Source of the DNA: Christensenella massiliensis
GTDB taxonomy: Bacteria; Bacillota; Clostridia; Christensenellales; Christensenellaceae
Length of the DNA stretch: 64,000 bases
Reading direction: 5' to 3'
Assembly: GCA_900155415.1 (NCBI GenBank)
Contig: LT700187.1
Coordinates: 1,178,001-1,242,000, forward strand
The notes under the pieces are model-generated. The model was not told where the DNA came from. It saw nothing but the letters and a program-made list of their open reading frames with translations, and searched no databases. Position numbers and translations under genes: made by a program. How positions within the stretch are numbered: position 1 is the first letter of the stretch; every line of letters begins with the position of its first letter. Below, in pieces: positions 57,498 through 64,000 of this stretch.

Positions 57498-57508
57498 GGA
57501 ATAAGGGT

Positions 57509-57808
57509 ATGGAGCGGAATGTGCGGCTGGAAAGATGGCTGACAAAAGAAGCGCGGCGGCTTGTGGACGGGTGCAGGGTATTGGCATTCGACGGCGTTAC
57601 GCAATGCTATACGCCGGACGCGACGGGAAAATACGGCGGCTTGTGGATACGGGATTTCTATTTTTTGGCGGAAGCTGTGGAATTTTTCCAAAAGGACGGG
57701 ATATATGAGGCGGTAAACGATGTTCCGAAATACCGCGGCGCGAAGGACTATGTGATCAGCGCGGCGCTGGTCCTTGCGGCGCTCCGGCAGAGCATGAAGT
57801 GGAAATAG
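57509..57808 (+). pseudogene. Remnant of an alpha-toroid glycoside-hydrolase-like gene (internal deletion likely)
   Basis: The 99-aa product starts 'VRLERWLTKEARRLVDGCRV' and 'CYTPDATGKYGGLWIRDFYFLAEAVEFF', which resembles the opening of large (alpha/alpha)6-barrel sugar hydrolases with a 'TPDGxxxYGxxWxRDF' segment. It then jumps to an end-like 'DYVISAALVLAALRQSM'. The full protein would be several hundred residues, so most of the catalytic barrel seems lost. It could instead be a real short protein. It follows the URO-D genes directly and may still be transcribed with them. Confidence 0.55.
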
Positions 57809-57991
57809 ACCGTTTTTTTTATAAAGGAGCGGAGCGCTGCTTGAATTTAATCGGCATGTATAATTTTTTATAGCTTTTCTATAATATTCTCAATTGAGGG
57901 TACCGCTGCGGTGTACTACAATCAGAAATAAGAGGAACGGTTTTGTTCCGGTTTTCTAAATTCACAAAAAAATAAGGGAGGAAAGAAGAAA
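57809..57991 (+). promoter_or_regulatory. Promoter region of the ABC importer operon
   Basis: Two perfect TATAAT boxes (57859-57864 and 57880-57885) lie in an AT-rich stretch, with TTGAAT at 57841. Spacing to the first box is short, so the true -35 is unclear. The promoter must lie between the URO-D remnant and the start at 57992. Confidence 0.5.
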
Positions 57992-59335
57992 ATGAAGAAG
58001 TTGCTTTGTCTTGTTGTTGCCGTTTTAATGGTTGCTGCATTGTTTGCAGCCTGTGCGCCGGCAGCAGAAACACCGGCTTCGGAAGCGCCTGCGGAGGGGA
58101 ACGCAGCATCAGAAGCTCCGGCAGAGGAAAGCGAGGCCGCTGCGGGCGAGCCCGTAACGATCACATGGTCTGTATTCGAGACCAATAACTATACGCCGGA
58201 ATTCTATCAGCATATCATCGATGCGTTTGAAGCGGATAATCCTGATATCAAGATCGAAAAGGTTCTGATGACGGGTGACAGCCGTATGCAGTTCCAGAAA
58301 ACACAGCTTGCTGCCGGAACGTTCTCAGACGTAACGATGGAAGCGAACGACCTTGCGAACATTGAGGGCGTATACGCAGAAGTACCGGAAGAGCTGATCT
58401 CCCGGTTCGACGATGCGGCAGTTGTGGAATGCTTTGGACAGAAAACGCTGATACCGGCCGGTAAGCAGTACCGCGTACAGTGCTACTACAACAAAGACCA
58501 GTTTGCGGAGGCAGGGATCGCAGAACCTCCGAAAACATGGGACGAATTCGTGGAAGCATGCGATAAGCTCGTAGCGGCAGGAAAAACGCCTCTCATCTGC
58601 GGCGGCGCGAAAGACATCTGGGCGACGGGCCTTTATTGGACGTCGACTGCAAACATGGACGTTATGCAGGAATATCCGAATTTCAACAGAGACCTGCTGG
58701 ACGGAAAAGTGAAATGGGCAAACCCGACGATTTCCGAGACGCTGAAAGCATGGCAGAGCCTCGTACAGGCGGGGTACTATCATGAAGGAAGCATGTCCTT
58801 CAGCTATACGCAGGCATCCGAAGAATTCCTGAACGGTGCGGCGGCCATGATGTTGGACGGCAGCTGGCTGGCGGTGCAGGAAGATGCGAAAGGAAATGAA
58901 AACCTCGGTTCGTTCATCATGCCGAGCCCGGGTGGGATCAACACCTATTGCACGGATATCCAGTATTGGGGCGTGAGCAACACCTCCGAAAACAAGGAGG
59001 CGGCATTCCGCTTTGTGGATTATGTTCTCGGCGGAAACCCGGAGATTTATGCTTACTACCTCCAAGCGGACGGCTACGGCTCCACGACGAAAGAGCCCGT
59101 CGAATATGAGAGAGGACCGATCATCACGGAATTCATCGCAAATTACGACGGAATGACGCTCGTTCCCGAGATCGTAAAGGTAAAGGGCGACGACGCGCTT
59201 CCGGCGGGAACGCAGGACTTCATCGACAAATCCACGCAGAGCATGTTCGCGGGCGCGGATGTAGACGCTGAGCTTGAAAAGTGGGACGCTGAGCTGGCAA
59301 GAATGCTGGAAGCGCAGGAAGCGAACGCTGAATAA
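57992..59335 (+). CDS. Sugar ABC transporter substrate-binding lipoprotein
   Basis: A 447-aa extracellular solute-binding protein (family 1). The lipobox 'LFAAC' puts the lipidated cysteine at position 21; an Ala/Glu/Pro linker follows. The mature domain has 'FYQHIIDAFEADNPDIKIEKV', 'GTFSDVTMEANDLA', 'PKTWDEFVEACDKLVAAGKTPLICGG' and 'FLNGAAAMMLDGSWLA', typical of oligosaccharide or sugar binders. AGGGAGG precedes the start. A hairpin follows the gene, so it is probably made in excess of the permeases. Confidence 0.93.
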   Translation: MKKLLCLVVAVLMVAALFAACAPAAETPASEAPAEGNAASEAPAEESEAAAGEPVTITWSVFETNNYTPEFYQHIIDAFEADNPDIKIEKVLMTGDSRMQFQKTQLAAGTFSDVTMEANDLANIEGVYAEVPEELISRFDDAAVVECFGQKTLIPAGKQYRVQCYYNKDQFAEAGIAEPPKTWDEFVEACDKLVAAGKTPLICGGAKDIWATGLYWTSTANMDVMQEYPNFNRDLLDGKVKWANPTISETLKAWQSLVQAGYYHEGSMSFSYTQASEEFLNGAAAMMLDGSWLAVQEDAKGNENLGSFIMPSPGGINTYCTDIQYWGVSNTSENKEAAFRFVDYVLGGNPEIYAYYLQADGYGSTTKEPVEYERGPIITEFIANYDGMTLVPEIVKVKGDDALPAGTQDFIDKSTQSMFAGADVDAELEKWDAELARMLEAQEANAE

Positions 59336-59350
59336 AAAGAAGCTTGAAAT

Positions 59351-59384
59351 AAGCGGTTCCGGGACATTGACCCCGGAACCGCTT
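59351..59384 (+). terminator. Intra-operon hairpin after the binding-protein gene
   Basis: AAGCGGTTCCGGG (59351-59363) pairs with CCCGGAACCGCTT (59372-59384). Only TTTC follows, so termination is probably partial and sets the binding-protein to permease ratio. Confidence 0.7.
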
Positions 59385-59407
59385 TCAAGAAAAGGAGAGG
59401 AAAGGTA

Positions 59408-60316
59408 ATGAGGAAAAAAGGAAAGACAATAAGACCGATGGCCCTAAAAGGAAATACGGTTTCATTTGGCTTTGCAGTTCCCGCGCTCGCGTTGTATACG
59501 GTTTTATTGATCGTACCGATTATCATTGCTTTCGGATTCAGCTTTACAAGCTGGAATGGGATAGCCACGACTACACCGAAATTTATCGGATTTGATAATT
59601 ATGCGGCGATGTTTCAGGACGAGCGCCTCGGGAACGCGATCGGAGTTACGGTGACGATCACCGTAGTCGTGGTAGTCTGCGTGAATGTATTCGGCCTGCT
59701 TTTGGCGATGCTGCTGAATCACGCAGGAAAAATGACAAATGTATCGCGGAGCGTTTTCTTTGCTCCTTACGTGCTGAGCACGGTAGCGATCTCCTTTATC
59801 TGGCTGAGTATTCTGTCTTATACGGGAATTCTGAACAGTATCTTTGAAGCGCTTGGCTGGGAAGGCCTTATCAAAAACTATTTGGGAACGCAGCAGGAAG
59901 CGATAGCGAGTATTTGCGTCGTGGAGATCTGGAGAACGCTCGGATTCCACATGGTCATCTATCTCGCCGCACTGCAGACGGTTCCCGCGGACCTGTATGA
60001 AGCGTGTACGGTAGACGGCGGCGGCCGCTGGCACAAATTCCGCTATGTCACGCTTCCGCTCATCACACCGGGCATCACAATCAGCCTGCTGATGAGTATT
60101 ATCAACGAATTGAGAATGTACGATATCGTCAAGGTGCTGACGGACGGCGGTCCGGGATATGCTACGGAGACGATTACCTATAACATTGTGACGCAGGCGT
60201 TCGGCAACAACATGCTGGGGTACTCCTCGGCGATCGCGGTGTTCCTGTTCGCGGTCATTGCGACGGTTGCGATCATACAAATTAAGGTAACGACGAAAAA
60301 GGAGGTGGAATACTGA
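59408..60316 (+). CDS. Sugar ABC transporter permease, MalF/UgpA type
   Basis: A 302-aa inner-membrane subunit with six hydrophobic segments. The EAA loop, which contacts the ATPase, is 'DLYEACTVDGGGRWHKFRYVTLPLITPGI'. The N-terminus is 'FAVPALALYTVLLIVPIIIAFGFSFTSW'. AAAGGAGAGG precedes the ATG. Its stop overlaps the next permease start by one base. Confidence 0.94.
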   Translation: MRKKGKTIRPMALKGNTVSFGFAVPALALYTVLLIVPIIIAFGFSFTSWNGIATTTPKFIGFDNYAAMFQDERLGNAIGVTVTITVVVVVCVNVFGLLLAMLLNHAGKMTNVSRSVFFAPYVLSTVAISFIWLSILSYTGILNSIFEALGWEGLIKNYLGTQQEAIASICVVEIWRTLGFHMVIYLAALQTVPADLYEACTVDGGGRWHKFRYVTLPLITPGITISLLMSIINELRMYDIVKVLTDGGPGYATETITYNIVTQAFGNNMLGYSSAIAVFLFAVIATVAIIQIKVTTKKEVEY

Positions 60317-61164
60317 TGAGCAGCAACGAAAAACGGCTCAGAAAACGGATCAGCGGCTTTAGCATCACCACAAAGGTCATTATGCTCATAGCGACGGTAG
60401 TGGTGGCGATCCCGCTCTATATCGCGGTGGTGAACGCGTTTAAAACCAACGACGCGATCACGTCTGCGCCGCTCGCGCCTCCGCTGCAGCCAACGCTTGA
60501 GAATCTGGAATATGTTCTGACGAATCCGAACGTCAATATTGGGGAAATGTACTTCAATTCCGCGATGATCGCAGGCTTCGGAACGGTGGGCTGTATCCTT
60601 CTTTCTGCGATGGCGGCTTATTACCTTGCAAGGTCGCGCAGGAAAAGCTCAAAAAACCTTTATATGTATTTTCTGTTCGGGCTGATGGTGCCTTATGTCA
60701 TCGTATATGTACCGCTCGTAACGATCTTCAAATACATGGGGCTTATGGGAAATCTCCCGACGCTGATTTTCGTCTTTATATCGGGCAGCATCTCCTTTTC
60801 GGTATTTATGTTCTATGGTTTTATCAAAACAGTACCAAAAGAGCTGGAGGAAGCCGCGGCAATAGACGGCGCGAGCCCGCTGCGGATATTTTGGACGATC
60901 ATCTTCCCGCTGCTGAAGCCGTGCACGACCACAGTGGCGATCTTTATCGGGCTTTCGATGTGGAACGACTTCATGACGCCGCTCATCATCGGCAACGTAA
61001 AGACGATCACAGTCGGTATCTATACGGCGATCGGTCCGTACTCATCCGACTGGGGAACGGTATTTGCTTTCGTGCTCTGCGGCTCGGTCCCGATCATCGT
61101 GGCTTACCTGCTGGCACAAAAACAATTTATCAGCGGCCTTACTGCGGGCGCGCTCAAAGGATAA
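60316..61164 (+). CDS. Sugar ABC transporter permease, MalG/UgpE type
   Basis: A 282-aa membrane subunit, partner of the preceding permease. Six hydrophobic segments; the EAA loop is 'ELEEAAAIDGASPLRIFWTIIFPLLKP'. The end 'LLAQKQFISGLTAGALKG' is the common C-terminus of this group. Coupled to the first permease through TGATG. Confidence 0.94.
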   Translation: MSSNEKRLRKRISGFSITTKVIMLIATVVVAIPLYIAVVNAFKTNDAITSAPLAPPLQPTLENLEYVLTNPNVNIGEMYFNSAMIAGFGTVGCILLSAMAAYYLARSRRKSSKNLYMYFLFGLMVPYVIVYVPLVTIFKYMGLMGNLPTLIFVFISGSISFSVFMFYGFIKTVPKELEEAAAIDGASPLRIFWTIIFPLLKPCTTTVAIFIGLSMWNDFMTPLIIGNVKTITVGIYTAIGPYSSDWGTVFAFVLCGSVPIIVAYLLAQKQFISGLTAGALKG

Positions 61165-61176
61165 GGGAGAGTTACT

Positions 61177-62358
61177 ATGGCTGGATTGGAATTAAAGCAT
61201 ATCGATAAAATTTATCCAAATACGGAAACAAAAAAGAAAAAACGGAAAAAGGGCGAGCCTGCCGCCGTAGAACCTGCGCAAAAGGAACTGAAAGCAGTAT
61301 CGGATTTCAACCTTGAAATCAAGGACAAGGAATTTTTGGTGCTGGTCGGGCCGTCGGGCTGCGGCAAATCGACCACGCTGCGCATGATCGCAGGTCTTGA
61401 GGATATCACGGCGGGCGAGCTTTATATCGACGGACAGCTCGTCAACAATGTTGCCTCAAAGGACAGGGATATTGCGATGGTATTCCAGAGCTATGCTCTA
61501 TATCCGCACATGACGGTGTTTGAGAACATGGCGTTCGCACTGAAGCTGCGCAAGGTGCCGAAGGATGAGATCAAAACGCGCGTGCTGGAAGCGGCGAAAA
61601 TTCTGGAGCTTGAAGAATACCTCGGCAGAAAGCCGAAAGCGCTTTCGGGCGGGCAGCGCCAGCGCGTCGCGCTCGGGCGGGCGATCGTTCGTCAGCCAAA
61701 GGTGTTTTTGATGGATGAGCCGCTTTCCAACTTGGACGCGAAGCTGAGAGTCGCAATGCGCACGGAGATCGCGAAGCTGCACAAGCGGCTTGCAACGACG
61801 TTCATCTACGTTACGCACGACCAGACGGAAGCCATGACGATGGGCGACCGCATCGTTGTCATGAAAGACGGCGTGATCCAGCAGGTAGGAGATCCGAACG
61901 AGCTGTATCAGCAGCCAGCAAACCGGTTCGTGGCGGAATTTATCGGCAGCCCGCAGATGAATGTGTTCCCGGCAGCGATCGAAAGGACGGCAAACGAAAC
62001 CTTTGCGCTGATCGGCGGCAAAAAAATCACGGTGAACGCGGAACGCGCCGCGAAGATCGATCTGCCGGAGGGCAAAAGCGAAGTATTCATCGGGATCCGT
62101 CCGGAGGATCTTTATGTGGAGGAAGAGAACCTCGTGAAGTATCCGGACAGCCAGATCGACGCGAACATAGAGGTCCGCGAGCCGCTCGGCTCGGATATCT
62201 ATCTGTATATGACGGTGCCGGGTGTGGATAAGACGGTGACGGCAAGGGTGCTGCCCACTTATGACGGTAAAATGGACGAGACCGTGAAGCTTGCGCTCGA
62301 TACGGAAAGAATGCATGTGTTCGACTGCGGGAGCGGCGCCAGCCTGATACGCGGATAG
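61177..62358 (+). CDS. Sugar ABC transporter ATPase, MalK/MsmK/UgpC type
   Basis: A 393-aa ATPase: Walker A 'GPSGCGKST', Q-loop '[13 protein letters not shown]', signature '[17 protein letters not shown]', Walker B '[12 protein letters not shown]', H-loop 'VTHDQTEAM', and a C-terminal OB-type regulatory domain ('[15 protein letters not shown]'). A lysine-rich insertion '[20 protein letters not shown]' between the first strands is unusual for the family. Its own ATPase is encoded in the operon, whereas many Firmicutes share one MsmK among importers. Confidence 0.94.
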   Translation: MAGLELKHIDKIYPNTETKKKKRKKGEPAAVEPAQKELKAVSDFNLEIKDKEFLVLVGPSGCGKSTTLRMIAGLEDITAGELYIDGQLVNNVASKDRDIAMVFQSYALYPHMTVFENMAFALKLRKVPKDEIKTRVLEAAKILELEEYLGRKPKALSGGQRQRVALGRAIVRQPKVFLMDEPLSNLDAKLRVAMRTEIAKLHKRLATTFIYVTHDQTEAMTMGDRIVVMKDGVIQQVGDPNELYQQPANRFVAEFIGSPQMNVFPAAIERTANETFALIGGKKITVNAERAAKIDLPEGKSEVFIGIRPEDLYVEEENLVKYPDSQIDANIEVREPLGSDIYLYMTVPGVDKTVTARVLPTYDGKMDETVKLALDTERMHVFDCGSGASLIRG

Positions 62359-62368
62359 GAGAAACGAT

Positions 62369-63058
62369 ATGAAACGTTCTTATGTAAATGAGCTGATTCG
62401 AAAAACGGAAGCGGCTCTGTCGGAAAACAAGATCGCGCTCCCTGAATTTTCCCGCTTTGGCCTGAAGGAATGGGAGGCCTGCAGGAGCAGGATGGGAACG
62501 GTAAAAAAGACGATGCTGGGCTGGGATATCACAGACTATGGCCGCGGCGAATTTGAAAAGCTGGGCACTGTGCTGTTCACGATCCGCAACGGAGATCAAA
62601 GTGATGCGTCTGTCGGCACGCCCTATGCGGAAAAGCTGCTGTTTGTTCTCGATGGGCAGCGCCTGCCGCTGCACTGCCACCGTAAAAAAACGGAAGACAT
62701 CATCAACAGGGGCGGCGGCGATATGTTCATGATCCTTTACGGCTCGGACGCAAACGGCGGAGTGGATCGTGAAAGCGACGTTACCCTCTATTGCGACGGC
62801 ATGCCGAAAACGGTAAAAGCGGGAGAGCGGTTCATCGTGACGCGCGGAAACAGCGTAACGCTGACGCCCGGTATCTATCATATTTTCGGAGCGGAAGCCG
62901 GGCGCGGCGATCTGATCGCGTGGGAGGTCTCTTCCATCAACGACGACAACACGGACAATTATTTTGCGGAAGAGGTCAGCCGTTTCGCGGGAATTGAGGA
63001 GGACGAGCCTCCGCTGCGCATTCTTTGCAACGAATACGAAGCATTCCTGCCGGAATAA
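62369..63058 (+). CDS. D-lyxose isomerase (cupin-type sugar isomerase), copy 2
   Basis: A 229-aa paralogue of the enzyme at 15468-16136. Metal ligands His102, His104, Glu109 ('PLHCHRKKTEDII') and His171 ('GIYHIFG') are conserved; 'GWDITDYGRGEF' and 'DDNTDNYFAEEVSRF' match the other copy. It is the last gene of the importer operon, so the imported sugar or its product is likely D-lyxose, D-mannose or a close relative. AGGAGAAAC precedes the ATG. Confidence 0.9.
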   Translation: MKRSYVNELIRKTEAALSENKIALPEFSRFGLKEWEACRSRMGTVKKTMLGWDITDYGRGEFEKLGTVLFTIRNGDQSDASVGTPYAEKLLFVLDGQRLPLHCHRKKTEDIINRGGGDMFMILYGSDANGGVDRESDVTLYCDGMPKTVKAGERFIVTRGNSVTLTPGIYHIFGAEAGRGDLIAWEVSSINDDNTDNYFAEEVSRFAGIEEDEPPLRILCNEYEAFLPE

Positions 63059-63092
63059 TAGCCTGCCGGGATACAGGGACCGGCAAAGGCGG

Positions 63093-63128
63093 AAAAAGGA
63101 TGTTGGCAATGCGGAGGACATCCTTTTT
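63093..63128 (+). terminator. Terminator of the ABC importer/isomerase operon
   Basis: AAAAAGGATGT (63093-63103) and ACATCCTTTTT (63118-63128). Confidence 0.8.
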
Positions 63129-63157
63129 GCTATCGCCCATCCGGTATCTATACCTGC

Positions 63158-63209
63158 TTGGAAACGAATGCTGATCATTGGAACGAATCTATAATGATTG
63201 AAATTGACG
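63158..63209 (+). promoter_or_regulatory. Phased TTGGAA direct repeats around a -10 box before the dehydrogenase gene
   Basis: TTGGAAACGAAT (63158-63169), TTGGAACGAAT (63178-63188) and a weaker TTGAAATTGACG (63198-63209) start 20 bases apart. A perfect TATAAT (63190-63195) lies between the last two. The phasing suggests a regulator binding site. Confidence 0.5.
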
Positions 63210-63302
63210 CTCGAACTTTCGGATGAATAGGATAAAACTGTGCCCGGCGTCCGCCGTTCCCCTGTGGGCGTGCGTGAAAGCCGGCGGAAAAGGAGAAGAA
63301 AA

Positions 63303-64000
63303 ATGAAGGCTGCTTATGTGAAAGCTCCATTTGAATTTGAAGTAAGAGATAGAAAGCTCCGCGAGCCCGGAGAAACGGAGATCGTGGTAGACATAAAGGC
63401 CTGCGGCCTGTGCGGACACGATTTGATCCTGTCCCGCTATGCTGCGGACAGAATGCAGCAGTTTGGGCACGAGGTGTCCGGCGTGGTCAGCAAGGTGGGC
63501 AGACTGGTAACGAATGTAAAGACAGGGGATAAGGTAGTCCTCGAAAGCGGAACGTTCGACCGTTTTTCCGCCAATTCGCGCAACGGACGGGTAGACCTCG
63601 ACAATAAGGGGCCGAATTTCTGGATAAAAGGAGACGACAACATGGGCTTCGCAGAGCGTATGATCGCTCCGTGCGAATGCGCGGTACCGTTTGACGGACT
63701 CGATTTTGAGGAGACGAGCATCGTGGAGCCGCTCGGAGTAGCGCTCGATTTGTTCAAGACGGCGGATATCAAGATCATGAACGATGTTCTGGTCATAGGC
63801 CTTGGGCCTATCGGCCTGATGGCGGCGAAGATCGCGAAAGAAAGCGGTGCGCGCAAGGTATATGCGGCGGAACTTTCCGCCTGCAAGGCGCGTATCGGGA
63901 TCGCAAAAAAGTGGGGGATCGATGAGATCATTCTTTCAGACCAGCAGAAAATAGAGGACTATCCGTTTGAAAAGGACGGGGTGGACCGCGTGCTTGTAAC
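63303..64000 (+). CDS. Zinc-dependent alcohol dehydrogenase, sorbitol-dehydrogenase-like (3' end outside window)
   Basis: The first 232 residues of a medium-chain dehydrogenase that should oxidise a polyol or sugar alcohol with NAD. Catalytic-zinc region 'CGLCGHDLILSRY' and 'FGHEVSGVVSKVG', glutamate ligand in 'SIVEPLGVALD', cofactor fold 'VLVIGLGPIGLMAAKIAKESGA'. The four-cysteine structural zinc loop of the usual family is missing: the region 91-115 has none of the pattern. The start at 63303 follows AAAGGAGAAG. It sits after the lyxose isomerase operon behind its own control region. Confidence 0.88.
   Translation, partial: MKAAYVKAPFEFEVRDRKLREPGETEIVVDIKACGLCGHDLILSRYAADRMQQFGHEVSGVVSKVGRLVTNVKTGDKVVLESGTFDRFSANSRNGRVDLDNKGPNFWIKGDDNMGFAERMIAPCECAVPFDGLDFEETSIVEPLGVALDLFKTADIKIMNDVLVIGLGPIGLMAAKIAKESGARKVYAAELSACKARIGIAKKWGIDEIILSDQQKIEDYPFEKDGVDRVLV

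Noticed and set aside
1-64000. CRISPR array or rRNA operon
   Set aside because: No regularly spaced short repeats with unique spacers and no rRNA-like conserved blocks were seen.

Overview
The window looks like chromosomal DNA of a low-to-mid GC Gram-positive anaerobe of the class Clostridia (Christensenellaceae-like is my guess, not proven). The grounds are strong AGGAGG-type ribosome sites, compact operons ending in rho-independent terminators, class B sortase and sorting-signal proteins, Asp23, flavodoxin/DUF3793, YesM/YesN regulators and URO-D-family methyltransferase-like enzymes.

Region 1 (about 292-10680) is a mobilizable element inserted in a class I SAM-dependent methyltransferase gene. 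The 5' part of that gene lies at 1-294 and the 3' part at 10678-10848. Both are open in the same frame and would join cleanly on excision. The ends carry a 13-bp inverted repeat (302-314 and 10656-10668). Leftward genes are a large serine recombinase, a 59-aa protein, a MobV relaxase, a RepA-type initiator and a cysteine-rich VLP-type protein. Rightward genes are an XRE regulator followed by more AT-rich cargo: a membrane protein, a small HTH protein, a C5 cytosine methyltransferase, a NotI-family restriction endonuclease and a 688-aa protein of unknown function with zinc ribbons.

Region 2 (10.9-33 kb) is ordinary chromosome: DUF1934, an MBL-fold hydrolase, DUF1846, DUF1989, lgt, a D-lyxose isomerase, rho, a two-component system, an XRE-cupin regulator with an acyl-CoA synthetase, thpR, a Nudix enzyme and a MalY/PatB lyase, Asp23, a metal-regulated DUF3793-flavodoxin operon, a DUF2148/MarR/zinc-ribbon cluster, a pentapeptide-repeat protein and a CoA-transferase.

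Region 3 (33-38.3 kb) holds a serine resolvase and a surface module: a secreted Ig-repeat protein with a C-terminal dockerin, a small sorting-signal protein whose ectodomain may be cohesin-like, and a class B sortase. The simplest reading is a one-scaffold cell-surface display system.

Region 4 (38.3-51.5 kb) has Rrf2, trxB, glmM, glmS, lepB, DUF4432, a LacI regulator with a URO-D-family enzyme, hsp20, DUF2461, a ferredoxin and a cupin. A mosaic of broken hsp20 and lepB copies sits at 45.66-46.04 kb. Diverged repeats lie downstream of a tRNA-Val(CAC).

Region 5 (51.6-64 kb) is a carbohydrate locus: YesN/YesM regulators facing two URO-D-family enzymes, then an ABC sugar importer (binding protein, two permeases, ATPase), a second D-lyxose isomerase, and a zinc alcohol dehydrogenase cut by the window end. 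Together they suggest import and isomerization/oxidation of a pentose or hexose or its derivative.
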